DNA of 64,000 nucleotides from Rhynchonema sp. JSB1_4 (taxonomy: Eukaryota > Nematoda > Chromadorea > Monhysterida > Xyalidae): contig JASAMV010003812.1 of NCBI GenBank assembly GCA_030248065.1, forward strand, positions 45,475 through 109,474, read 5' to 3'. Below, in pieces: positions 33,952 through 50,000 of the stretch. The notes below the pieces were generated by a model that was given only the letters and a program-made list of their open reading frames with translations, had not been told where the DNA came from and searched no databases. The position numbers and the translations under genes are program-made. Within the stretch, counting starts at the first letter, position 1; every line of letters begins with the position of its first letter.

Positions 33952-36900
33952 TTTGACCGAATTTGTACAAATTTTTACCCGACTGCGGATCTGAAATGCG
34001 ATTGACACAGCTACCAAATTTAACGTATGATTCTAACAAACATTTTGACATAAAACTACAAGAAAACTTGATTATGTAGGACACTTCAGTCACCACAGCA
34101 TGTTTGTGTCACAGCGATACAAAAGTACCATGAAGACAAAAGAGCTTTTTGTTCAGCCAAAAACGCTGATAATATAAATAAAGCCACAGACGTCTAGGTG
34201 GTTTTCATGTGGTTGTGACTAGCGGAGACCAACTGGGTTGGAGTTTGATAAAGCTCTGAGTCGGGCAAAAAACAGGACTTTGGGTTTCCAGGCCACAATG
34301 TTTTTCAACATGCACCACCCACGTTCTGGTCGGCTCGACTTTATAAGCGAATGACAGTCGGGAAAAAGCGCACTTTGTGTGTTTACCAACAGTTTGCGCG
34401 CGACTACAATAGGCATTTTGCCGCAAAAACAAGAGGTCGAAGCCGCATTTTGCCTGTATTTTGTTGACCTTTTTATCTAAGGTAGGAGCGACGAAGTTTA
34501 AAAAACATGTAATTAGCGGCGATTTTCGGTAAATACAATGAACAACACCACGCAAAGCACACGTGCAGCACTGCATGCGACCACAGACAAAGGTGTTCTT
34601 TTGATCAGTTTTGAACTTGTACAGAGCACTAAAGTTTATACAATCTGCAATTTCTCTGAAAAAAATCAATTTACCAATTATCAGCTTGTCTGACGGAATC
34701 GCTGATCAACTTAGCTGGCTATCGGATCTTGGGTCATGAAACAACATCAAGAAACTAGGGTCCAAAAATATAAATCTGAGATGCGTCTGGAACTCAGTAT
34801 GTTTGGAGGTGATGCGAAGAACACAAAGCGACAAGTCAGTGGCGGCAACTCCTACGCACAAACTGTTGATAGACTGGTTTGGACCAGGGCATGCACAGGC
34901 TGATGTCACGTCACAAAATTACTCCAAAGTTCCGCTTCACACGTACGCATGTTTTCGTGAAAACTCAATGAGAGGCGGATTGGATTGTGTGTTTTGTTGT
35001 CGGAGCTAATTTGGCATCAAGGCATTGTCACACATTGTACACCCAATGTTCATGTGCGCAACAGGCAGGCAACCTTTGTGCGGTATACTCGCACCTAAAA
35101 TGTAAGTTTACGTCAATGAAGTCCAAATTGGCCTGTCAGCACTCAAGTTATACTGCTGCAACACGTGAAAAGGCAACATGTCGATAACTTGGATTATCAT
35201 CAACTGTTGAAAAATCATGTTTCCAAAAATAGATTGAGACTGTTTTTAGTGTCGGCAGGCACCATTGAGCCCAATGCACATTGAAAGCTGCAGGGCAGAT
35301 ACGCTGCAGTGAGATTGATCGGCTTGGTTAAGCGGGAACCAAAGCGTACGAGCTCATGGACCTATTAATGTATCAACAGATGTTGCCGCGTTTTTGATAA
35401 CGATGATGATAAGCAGATATTGCGAACTAATGTTTGTTTACGATTGTAGTTCAAAAACACGTATGCATGGTAATAAAACTGCAAATGGGATACAAGCTCA
35501 CTGTAGGTATGTATACATACATAAAATTGTGTGCAATTTTATTGGTCAGCAAAGCGATTAAAAAACCGGTATGTACAATACAAGTTCGGTCAGTACACTG
35601 CGCGAAACTATGTTCAATGTTTACGGTAAATCAAACGTGAAAGTTCCAGGCATGGTACTACCTAGCGGGCTGACATTCCGCCACAACCACAACAGTCAAA
35701 CTCATAAAACAGCAGTGTCGCTATCGTTATCGATCCGTAATTTGGTTTTCCACACGCGCGTGCACAAAAAACCAACACAGTCAAAAACAGCCATTGGGAT
35801 AAAATAAAACTTTGGACCTGTAGCTGGCGACTGACCGCACTGAAGTTTGCTGGTTCAAGGGCAAAACACAAGTCGGCCTGATTGTAACGTGTAGCAGTCT
35901 ACGAGCCATGGTACATATATGCACCGCTGGCAGGTATATACCTATGTGGGTAGACCTGTAAGTCACATAGCAACCGAAATGTTGAGTGGGGCTCGGACTG
36001 TTATTGGGCACGGAATCTAAGTCACGTAGAAATAGTCGGACCGCACGTCTCGCAAAAATGAAGATTATCGCCGTACCCAGAAAACGGGGGGGGGGGCACG
36101 CGTGTGAACAGAAAACACCTGTTCTGGTCTTCCGCGTCCGAAATTGGCGTAAAGTTTGTTCAGGCGTGTTATACGGCCGGAAGCAGACAGTGATGTACCT
36201 AGCCGCGAAACTATTGTCTGCGGCAAATCAGGTCGCACGCAACCGTTACGAGATATTGATTTGCTCAAAAAATAAAACTGTCATTATTTGTTCCAAGATG
36301 CAGTCATGTATAAATGAATAAAAAAAACTCAGAAAAATACTTTCCGGCTAAAAATAGAACAATCCTATTGTTTCGGCACGTAATGATTCACTCCGTTTGA
36401 CGCCAAACGTGTTTACGGCAGCCAAAATTGCGGTCGTGTGACACAAACAGTCACCGAAAACAGCCGGACCAATTAGACAGTGTCTGTCAGTGACCTCCAC
36501 GACAGCTCATGCGCTGATTGTTGCAGATTTGGAGCAGACCGCAACTAAGCCCACCCGACACACGTTAATTGTGCGTTTAAAAATTTGTGTTTGTGTGTCT
36601 GCGTGTCTGGTGTTTTTCGGTTTCGCATTTTGATTGCCTGCAGTTTATTTTTCTTCGCAACTTTTTGGTGGAAAGTCACGTCGCTCAAGTTCTTTTGCCC
36701 GTTTGGGTTTGCCTACCATCACATGACATTTTTTAGTACTTTATTGTGCATTCCAAACGCAGCACAAACCCTGGAAATCGAGTTCGAATTAAGTGTCCCA
36801 TATTTCAGCTCACATCAATACAATTTCAAACCATCGTAATGTTTTGCTTCACAATAACACATCAAAACTAACTTGAACGCACACACATCAAAACGAAGTG

Positions 36901-39900
36901 TAATTTATTATTCAAATTTGTTCGTTTTTGCAAAATAAACGGATTGAAACAAAGGATACAAACGCTGTCCGTTCACCGTATGTGACCGTTTTTGTTTCTA
37001 AAGTCGAACAGCCGTGCTGAAAAAGTGAAAACAACATGCTAAATTAGGACTGTAGTACAACTTGTGTGTAACATTACAAATAGTCCATCGCGGTTTATTT
37101 AAATTTGATGTTCCATTTTGAGAAATTACTGTGTGTTACAGTGAAACAGCACAACAGCATAGTCCCAAGGGCTGTGCACATAGCGTCGCTCACAACTCAT
37201 AATCAAGGCTGGTTGATGTTTCAAAGAGACATTTCAAAAACACGGTGAGCAGAATCATGTGAGACCGCGATCGCTCAGAATTCAGCAACACATTTGTTTC
37301 GGATAACGTTTTACGAGTTTTTGTACAATGAGTGGCGTAACGCAGAACAAGTTCTGAATAATCATGAGAAAGGCAAGCGCTAAGTTGCTCATTGAAATCA
37401 GTGAAAAACGTTCTTCGATTGCGGTTATGACATGAGACAAAATGGAGCATAAAACCGGTGTTAATTTGATGCATTGAAGCAGTTGTTTTATAAAAATTCT
37501 GGCGTAGGGTTTGTGATTAACGCTGTAGTAATACTATTTTGCTCGACTTAATTTTCTAATTCATGCGGCGTTCCCAATCGTCAAACACTGGTGACGTTCT
37601 ATTTCGGAAGTTTGCCGTCTTATTTGCAAAAACAGTTTGAAACTCGGAACTTTCAGGAAGATTTGTCGAAAAATTTTTCTTCGTTCATTATTGTCGTCAC
37701 CGAAAAAATGTTCCGGATTAAGATTAATGTTTCGGTCGCCACAACGTTGGTGCGTTCTTACGTGTCATGGTTACTACGATAGGAATCAGCCTCCATGGTG
37801 CAGTCTTCTTTTCGTTCATACATACGGTATGTAGACACAACACACACACAACATCTGAAAAGGTGCATTTCCGCGACAGGTCCACTTGAATTGATCGCAT
37901 GACGTTGGGCACGCACTTGTGTACCGATGCAGACCGCAACTGTGTTGTGTACTGAGTACAGTAGTAATGTTGGTCCGTTTCGCCCAGCTCGCAGACAGAC
38001 CGAGGGGCCAGGGCTCGTCAGTGAGAACGCCTTTGGGGAATTTGCCTCCAAAAGGCCCCGTCAGCAGATCTTGTTGCTGGGCTGCAGCATCACTGCGTGC
38101 AAACATAAACAGGGTTTCGTCACATCTGTGCATAGCGAGGTGTTTGTGTGTTCGTTTTTTGATATTTGTCCCAGAAAATCCCAGTTTTTACTTTAGCATT
38201 GCAATCAGTGCTCGGTGTGAAGCGCACCGTGCGCGTTTCCCACACCTGACTGTTAATACGCAATTTGACATGTCCTTGAAACGCATCATGTTCATTAGGA
38301 CAAGTTTTTTTGCCATAAAGTCTGCGGGTGCTAAGGTCAACCTGCAGTTTTTCAATTGCCGTATCATTATTACGGCCCAGGTGAAGACATTCAGCAATTT
38401 CCAAACATACCTATGCGACGGTAAACTAATCGAATTAATTTGCAATCAAGACTAACCAGAGTTTTGTGACTCCTGTTTTTCATTCATGTTTCCCACATAT
38501 ATTTTTTTGCGCGTTCCTCCCGCGGCGCTGGGGGTGAGACCTGCAGTATTTGCTATTATTCTCATGTAACGTCTCAACTACCGCGTTGGTATGTACTTTT
38601 TCATTTACAGTGGTCAATTTTGTAGGCTGCTCTCCACCAACTAATCCACGGAATTATATAAAAACGCAATAATGTTCAAACCAAATGCTAGTGTATTACC
38701 GTGACAGATCCTGCAGCCCGACTGTGTGTGACCTCCCTTTTCCGTGCTTGTTGCGGCACTACACCTGTACTTTTCCGGTTTGTAAGTTGTGGTGCCAATT
38801 TACTTGCTAAACTTCGTGACTGGTGTGTCGATTACCTGATTTTGAACTGTCTCATGCGAGAAAGAAGACGAAAAAAGTATGCGGAAATCTGTACGAATAC
38901 CTTGTGAGTATTACTTGGCGTTGAAAAAGGTTTTAAACCTTTAATGACCCCAACTCAAGTGCGCACTGTGCTGTGTGGTGACTTTTACCACACACGCACA
39001 CATTTAGAAGCGAGTGTTAAAAAACATGATCACAGGACGTTTTCCGGTGATGAAAACCGTAAAACTACTCCACAGTTCTTCATGATACCTGGAAAAGGTA
39101 TTTATGCTCAAGAAGTAGAAAATGGCACACATGCAAGTATAGCAACGTAGTTTCGCTCTCACAAGGAGGTTTAGTTTGTGACCCAAAACTTTTAACAACA
39201 ATTTTATGACGAATTCAACCAGCGAAAACATTTCCTCGAAAAGTAGTTTAACAGACGATTTTTGTTTAAATTTGACTTAACCGTTTCTCAACGGCAGACT
39301 AGTTTTTTCAACCCACATGGCTGCTTTCTTCCCACCAACTGCGAATGAGTTTCAAACTTTGGACATGCGTTTTGATTGAAGACCAACCACCCTGTCGAAT
39401 TTTGGTTTGCGAAAGGGGCGAAGGGAAGCAACATGAGGCTGACCCTGTGAAACATCACCGTTCATAATTGGACAGGTTCAAGTAAAGCATAAGGGATGTT
39501 TCATAATTTTATTGTCGGAAGCAGTGTGCAAGGCCGAACAGTGTGAAGTAACACGATGACTGTGTGGCTGCGCTGATGTTCTTCTCGTATGTACGTTCCG
39601 GGCGAAGCCCTTTGAAAAACTGTTGAACGGTATTGCAGCTGCTGTAAAAGTCGTCCATAACTCAATACGTAAAATTACAGGTTTTTCGACATCGACAAGT
39701 AAGGTATACGTAAGGGCTACACAGCAGTTCAATCAAAGATGTACATAGTTCACGTTCAGTTGAACCACAAAACTGGTTTTCTCAATTCAACACTACGGTT
39801 CCCTCAAAGGTACTCTAATTTTCACTCGAAAGAACACCGCTAGACAAAATTGGACAGATCAACCTGTTGGAAATTGACTCTCGAAATACACAGGGTTAAT

Positions 39901-39966
39901 GGATTATGCGACGGACCGTTTTGTGACGGTTAGATACCCATGCGTTTTGTATCGTCAAGGGTGTCG
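33952..39966. other. Six kilobases without a recognisable gene
   Basis: Both strands have only short frames without motifs or consistent splice-linked series. A short G run (36088-36096) and one copy of a dispersed repeat (37937-38037) are present. Diverged transposon debris is likely, but no family could be named apart from the repeat. Confidence 0.5.
37937..38037 (+). repeat. Dispersed repeat, copy 2
   Basis: Matches 12797-12897 over about 100 bases in the same orientation, with shared blocks GTAATGTTGGTC, GTTTCGCCC, CAGACCGAGG and CCAGGGCTCGTCAGTG. The boundaries are soft. It sits in gene-poor DNA. Confidence 0.7.
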
Positions 39967-39974
39967 GTCGGGAC

Positions 39975-41025
39975 TAGGGCTCGCGCGGGAAATTTTTTTC
40001 CCGCGGAATTTCGCGGGAGGGAGGGAAATTTGCGGGAAATTTTCCGTCCCCGTTTCCCGGGAAATATTTTCGATAGTGCCATTTCCCGCGGGAAATTTCC
40101 CGCGGGAAATAGTGCCTGAAAATTCCCGCGGGAAATTTCCCGCGGGAAATCGGCCATTTCCCGCTTTTTCCCGTCCTTCGACCATTTCCCGCGCGGGAAT
40201 TCCCGTCAGTAATTCCCGTGAAATTTCCCGCGGGAAACGGGAAATCGAAACGATCAGATCATCTTTTGTTGTCTTTTCTTCTTTAGTATGGGTTGGAAAT
40301 AGATCTTTGTCTTTTTCAGACCTGTTCATGATGATCACGACTCTGAGCAACTGACCTAGGCTGCATTTTTCAACTTACAATTAGCGGCTCACGCACTGAA
40401 CCGATCAATCAGAAATTCACGGATTTAATGGCACGTGTGTATAACCAGAACGCTCTCTTGAACGTGTCTCAGCATGAACAGGCCTGAATTCTTGGTAAAT
40501 ACTGTTACAGTTGTTGTTCATCCTCCAAAGGGCAACTTCACCTTTACTTTTACATTGCCAGTTTACGTCAACAAACAACAGGAAGTGTCGTCCACTTTTT
40601 AAAACATCTTAAGGAACGTTTATAGCGGTCAATTATTGCATTAGTAACTTCTCAAACCAAAATCTAGAGCGGGAAATTTACGGGAAATATCTGTTTTCGG
40701 CGGGAAATTTACGGGAAATTCCTATTTTCAGCGGGAAATTTAAGGGAAATTCCTGTTTTGCGCGGGAAATCTGCGGGAAATAGTGCCATTTCCCGCGGGA
40801 AATTTCCCGTTTTCCCGCATTTCCCGCGCGAAATTTCCCGCGGGAAATAGGCCTTTTCCCGCAATTTCCCGTCCTTCAAAATTCTGGAAACCATTTCCCG
40901 CGACATTTCCCGTCCTTCAAAATTCCAAACTTCCATTTCCCGCAAGAATTCCCGGACCCTTGGGGAAAACGGGAAATTTCCCCAACTTTTCCCGTCCTTC
41001 AAAAAAATTTCCCGCGCGAGCCCTA
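39975..41025. mobile_element. hAT-like non-autonomous DNA transposon (1,051 bp) with 8-bp TSD
   Basis: The element starts TAGGGCTCGCGCGGG and ends with its reverse complement CCCGCGCGAGCCCTA; the inverted match continues to about 25 bases. It is flanked by perfect direct repeats of GTCGGGAC at 39967-39974 and 41026-41033. An 8-bp target duplication with TAGGG-type ends is characteristic of hAT transposons. Both subterminal regions (about 39985-40250 and 40665-41015) are packed with short palindromic CGGGAAATTTCCCG units, while the centre (40255-40660) is unique and has no transposase frame. It must have been mobilised in trans. Confidence 0.9.
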
Positions 41026-41033
41026 GTCGGGAC

Positions 41034-43747
41034 CGCGTCGATTGTTGTTATTACGCCCATGTGTGTGCAGTGACTTTCAAGTCATTTTGTCACACAACAA
41101 AAACCATCTTGGCTAATAGCAGAGAGGAAATGGACTTTGTTACAGGTTTCCTTTCTCATTCAAAATAATTTCAAGTGTTTTGAAAAAACCTAAACTAAAT
41201 TTTGCCTGATTCAGCGTGCGACCCTTTTCCGCGCAAAGCTCCAGCACTTTTGCGTATGTGAGCATTTTACGTCACTGTGCAGCGAAACTGTCCTTCTGGT
41301 ATGATTTTTTCATTTTTTTTATCGAACAGGTCTCTGTTCACGATATCAAAGTGGTATCCAATATGATACCCAAATCAAAATAAAAGAAGCGAGCACAATA
41401 GATTGATCAATGCCACACATTGCATTGCGCACAATTATCCCCAAAAGTAGTTGACTTTGCGTGGGTAGCTGGATTCAGGTTTCAATATTCCAACTGTATT
41501 ACAGCAAGTATGAATTCTTTATGTTGCTATACGCACATTTGGCTATCAGTCTGTTTTTTTATCAATGTTGAAGTTCTTATGAATGCGACGGTGTCAACTT
41601 CAGGATAAAACGATGCCAGATCGGATAAATCTGTAGCACAGCCCAACCGAACTCTGATTAGCATAGGTGACTCCACCTTGGACTTGTTTCGAACACTGCA
41701 CGCAACTTCACCTTGTGTTCAAATTGCATACGAAGCAACTCACAGTGTGTTTAGTCGATGTGTGAATATTGACAGCGCTAATGTTCGCGTCAATTAGCTG
41801 TCTTGGATTTTTGGTGGCCTTTTTTCGATTCTTCAGATATTTTTGGTTTGTGTGGCATCAATACAGCGTCTGTACGCTGTTGTAAGCTGAAACTCAATAG
41901 CGGATTGCCCAATTTTCCAAGCTTTTGTGACAAAAAATGTCTTGAACAGCTTCAAGTAACCTTCAATTAATGTAAAGGTCATCCATTCATACTAAATTTT
42001 CTGTTGCTATTGAATAAGTTCAATGTAATGTAGCTAGATATGTATACTATGTGTTTTGTAGATTGACAAAGCTGTCTTACCGAATCTCGGACCTAAGCCT
42101 TCCTCATATGTATTGTGATTGTGTTTAATGAGCTACATATACTGTAAATTGGTGACACCAGGCTGATAACTAACGTTTTATTTTTCTGGTTCCCGCGCCT
42201 ATGTTGCAGCTAGTAAATAAACCTCAGAGGAAACGAACGACCCCACGTTATAACTCAACTCCAGTTTGAGGTCGAAATTTGAGAAAACCAATGAAAGAGA
42301 TTAAAGTCGAGAATTATAGTCGGCCTGGCGACCACTGCCGGCGACCACCGCGCGTTGGCACACAAGGGTGTGAAACAGGCGAAACTTGTTTATAATAGAC
42401 CAAACACAATAAGAACAACACTATAATCACACTTTCAAGTTAGTGGGTGTGATACGTAAATATTCGAATGGTCGCCGCGCCCAGAAAATGGTCGTTGCGC
42501 CCAAAATTTGCGAAGTTGAAATATTTCAACTTTTTTGGCAAAATTTCAATGTTCTGGTATTGATCATTAATGATGTTTAAACGAGGCCCAGAATCATTTG
42601 AAGCTCATAAAAGCCATGAGGGGTTGATTTCCAAACACCACGCTTGAGCTACAGCAATTTCAAGTGTCAAAGTGGTCGCAGCTGTGGTCGCGCCCAAAAT
42701 ACAAATTGTTTGGTTTCTTCATGTTTATTTGACAAAAATGATTTTTTGCACGCTTGTTTTTTTCAACAAGTGAGGCCTTATGCGTAAACGCCTGAACACT
42801 GCAAAAACCAAGAACAGTGCAGCAGCGTGCATTCTGCAGGGAAAGTGGTCGCGCGCGACCAACTATAATTCCACCTGTGCCTGGTTAATCCAAGCACGAC
42901 ACTCAGCAGCAAACATAGTGAAATGTTTCATTGACATGCTGGAAGCGCACACGTGCAAAGCTCACAGCGAGCATATGAAACGTTGTTGTTGTTAGAATCC
43001 ACAGGCAAACGCTGACACGTTTTTGCCAGCTACGTGATTGAGTCGAAATTGCAACCCCGACCTCAACCAGAAGTTCAGTTATAACACGGGGGCCGCTTGT
43101 TTTCTTGGAGAAATAAAAACAGGAAACATTATACTGTATGTGCAATCAAATACGCAGATGCTGTAGCGCCTATTGGGCAATTGAAACTGTCTCAAACACC
43201 TTGAACAGCACCGCTTTTTTCTGATGTGGACCACACGCTGCGTTGTGCGCACATTGTCGGAGCTCACCTCGTCCATCGGCTCTGATTGTTCCCCCTTGTT
43301 TATGAACATTTGGCACTCATTTGCTGCAGACTGCTGTTGGATCAATTACTATGTTTGACAATAATGCATTTCGACACGTTGCCGTACAATACGGTTTCTC
43401 ATTCCACCTCGATCGACTTCTTGTCGTATGTGCCCTGAGCAGAAGAACAAACAAACTTTTTATGATATTTTCTTTCATTGTAGACTTTTGTTGCACACTT
43501 TTACGACAGCAGGTTTGTTAACGTCTGCCCTGAACAGACAATGTGTCAATAGCAGGCAATTTCTGGTTCATCAGCAAAACCAGGTACTCAAAACCTTATT
43601 TCGTGTTCCAGAACCATGATCAAAATGAGACCATCCCTCATGTAGCACAAGGGTGGAGCACAAAAATTATACCAACTAGTCATCAAATCCACTGATCATC
43701 TCAATCAGCCCAAAACGCCTTTCGAATAAAAAATAATAAATCCAATT
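41034..43747. other. Intergenic, transposon to carboxypeptidase; no gene seen
   Basis: Only short, unsupported frames occur. The 3' end is the upstream region of the carboxypeptidase gene; no convincing TATA element was seen at a suitable distance. Confidence 0.5.
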
Positions 43748-46497
<2,750 letters not shown>

Positions 46498-47097
46498 ATT
46501 ATCGACTGTTTGGTATTTGTGATTGATGAAACATCACACGTCTATTCTTTGTATTACTTCTCTCGTGTGCACGGTGGAGATTTGAGATTTTTGGATTTGT
46601 TGACCATCAGTCCTCGAATGCGTGAGTTCAAAACTTTGCGGTGCACTGTTCAAACCCTTTTGTATATTTGCCTTCTGGTTTTACTTTTTGTACTTTCGCA
46701 ATGGTACACTTAGTTGTCCGACTCTGACTGAGTTAGGAACAAAACTCTTGCGGTCTTGACATCTTTCCTTTACTTGATGAAATGAACTTCTGTGTACTTT
46801 CGCATAGGCTAGGGATTGATGCTACTCTGTGCAAATAGAGTACAGGAGGTAATGCTCGTTTATGACTGAGTAAGCTAGCGCACCACCATGAACACAAAAA
46901 CAGCATAAAGCAAACGAGCGGGATAGACTTTGAAATCACATTTCAAGACAAGACAACACGTTTGGAATAACTCGTCTGAGAATTTTTACTCCCCGAATTC
47001 TATTACCGTAATCACAAATCAACACGTCATTCATTTTCGCATCGATTGCTGGCAACAACACACATTCTTTACCCTCTCACCGTGACCGACCATCCCA
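46498..47097. other. Intergenic, carboxypeptidase to sushi gene
   Basis: About 600 bases with no gene recognised; it should contain the 3' UTR of one gene and the promoter of the next. Confidence 0.5.
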
Positions 47098-50000
47098 ATG
47101 ACCCCTCTTCGCCCATTCATACATTTGCTGCTGATCGCTATCATCGCGTCAGAACCAGTCCGACGACAAGAAAGAGAAATTTGTTGGTTTCACTTTTATT
47201 TTATTTGGAAAAAATTGAATTGAAAAGAAAATTTAGACAGCACAAACTTATTTTGCAGATCCTTCCAACGACCGCGACCTGCCGACGGCACTTGACGAGC
47301 CAAACCGTTAGTTTTCTTTGGGGGCACCCTGTAGTTTCAAGGAAGATATTGCACATTGAAAACTGCCATCTCAGCTGAACATCCCGAAGTGATTGAAGCC
47401 CAACCCCTACAAGAGACGATCGACATTGCAAACCCCGACAAGTCCGAAACCATTGAGGCGATGCCATTTGAACCCTATCAGGACGACCCATCTCCAGAAA
47501 ACATACCAGAAAAACGTTAATGCTGACATAACACTTAACTTTTTGCATATAGGCATGCATTCGGACCTTACCATATTTTGCAGCCTGCCATGTCCGTGAT
47601 GTTCCCTCCCCCACCTTCATCGAACCACCCAACCAAACAGAGTTCAACCCAGGCGATCAAGTGAGCAGCGCGGTTTTACTGCATTCTGTTTATTTCTCAC
47701 CAACAGTATACTGTAATATTTTTGCAATTTTTCAGATCCTGGTGCGCTGTCCGGCTGACCGACGCTGGACCGACGGCACCAAGCTCAAGTCGCTGCACTG
47801 TCAGAACGCAAACTGGCTGTACGAAGGCCAACTGTTTGAGGATGAATGCCGTGGTTAGTTGAAAAATTGGGGACGTCAAAAATTACGTTCTTCGAGCTCA
47901 AGCAGCTAAAAACTATTAAGAAAATGAGAAAATGTTTTAAGAACAACAGCCACGTTCAGTTCTCGTCGTCGAGGATGACGGATCGTTGTACCCGATGAGT
48001 GAAGCCGACTGGTCTGATGTTGAGGTGGAACAAGGTTGGTCCCTAATTGTTTAAGAGCCTGGCCACGGTAGGATCGACCACTGTGGGAACAACCATGTTC
48101 ACGAATTTCTAACCCCCTGTTTTTATGTTGTCGTTACCAACGCGACCCATGTCACAACCCCGTAGATTTTCAGATACAGGGGCAAATAGGTGGCCATGTC
48201 GCAGTTTTTCCGTTTTAGTGATTCTCTGGAACTTTGGCCAATAATTAAATCGCCCTTGCAGTTGCGCGCAAATGACGGCACACCAGATTAGGCAACATTT
48301 GAGTCCAAAAAGAAAAATCACTAAAACGGAAAACTGCGACCTGGCCACCTATTTGCCCCTGTATCTGAAAATCTACGGGGTTGCGACATGGGTCGCGTTG
48401 GAGTTTTTTCTTAATGAATGTTAGTGTAATCCAACGACGACATAAAAACAGGGGGTTAGAAATTCGTGAACATGTGTTGATCCTACCGTGGCCAGGTTCT
48501 TAAAAGCTTCCAATCTTTATTAATCACTCGTTTTAAAATGCATTGCTTGTCAATTTAGCGGGGCCCGACATCGATAGGGAATACCAGCTGCCAACAGAGG
48601 TTGATGGAACATCACAGACGGAGGGCGCTCCAAAAGACGGCCCAGGTTTGAGTGTTTCTTTCTGTTGTCTGTGTTGCTTCGATTAAGTGTTGTTTATGAA
48701 AACACACTCCGTATTTTATGCGAACCACCCATTGTTGTCACTGAACCACCGAAGTGGCGTGAATCAGTCTTGCTCGAGTCGACCTCAGAAACAAGCGAAG
48801 AGCGTTGGTTCAGATTCACTTATATACGAGAATGCGAAAAGTTCAATTTCTGATTTCATCATTTAAAGAAACGAAATTTCAGCCAAATCCACTGAACCAC
48901 CATTTCCCCCATCGATGCCACTTATCGAGACAATTAAGGCCCAACGATGTCCGTTAACTTTGACTTTTTCAATTATGTATACTCTGGCAATTCTTTTGGG
49001 ATAAACTTTTCAACCGCGTTGCCTGATCCGTGAAGCTCATCATGCGTGCACTGGCTACGGAAGTCACGTGACCGCTATAGCCAGTGCACGTGTCATGCGC
49101 TTTACGGATCAGGCAACGCGTTTGAAAAGTTTCTCCCAAAAGAATTGTCAGGGTATATGTATACGTGGCCATCAATTTATTTGAAAGAAAATCGAGTAAA
49201 CGTTCCCAGTTCTCGAGGATGCCGTTATCAAGCTTGTCCCTGAAGAAGGAAGTGAAGTGATGCAGGCAGTGATGACAACCGAAGAACCGAAGGAGCAGGA
49301 GGAAGAGGAAGAAGAAGAATCAATTGAGATATCGACACCGGGCGAAGAATATCCAGCTATTGTGCCTGACGGACCAGTTGTTGAAACATCAACTGGTATG
49401 TGGACATTGTCCCTTGGTAGAAATATTATGTATATTCAGAAACTTCAATTCTGTAGGATCTTCCGACGGAGATTATCCAACCGTGGAAACAAAGGGACAG
49501 GACATTGAAACATCAACTGGTGAGTTATTTGTGGCTCACTTGCGTTAAACTTGGGCACGTAAGCAACCTTTGAATTGTGTTACAGTGTTCTACGACTACG
49601 ATCAAACAGCGGAGACGGAAGGTATGGGTACAGTTTCGATGCCATCCATTTTTTGGACCCACGGTCAATCTTGCAGCACCGAGCGAAGATGGCGCATCAC
49701 TGGTCCAGATTCTGCTCCAATTCCTCAGAGAATTGTACCTGTCTGGCAACGACCACAGGACTGAACCATTGTCAACAGAAAGTAACACAATGTGCAATAC
49801 GTTGTGAAACATCAGCGATGTGACAAGTCAACGTTTATTTTTCAGCTGCAGAATTGACAACCAACGAACCGACCACCACTTCAACAACTGGTTTTGTTAA
49901 CAAGAATATTCTGATTTCAATTCATTGAAATGATCGACAAATACGCGGTTAAACAATTGTGTCAGAATCGACCACGAGCACCACTACCGAGTTCGACGAC

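Noticed and set aside
33952..39966. Scattered short frames such as 34205-34669 and 37919-38455
   Set aside because: There are no recognisable motifs, no compatible splice-linked neighbours, and part of one frame is a dispersed repeat.
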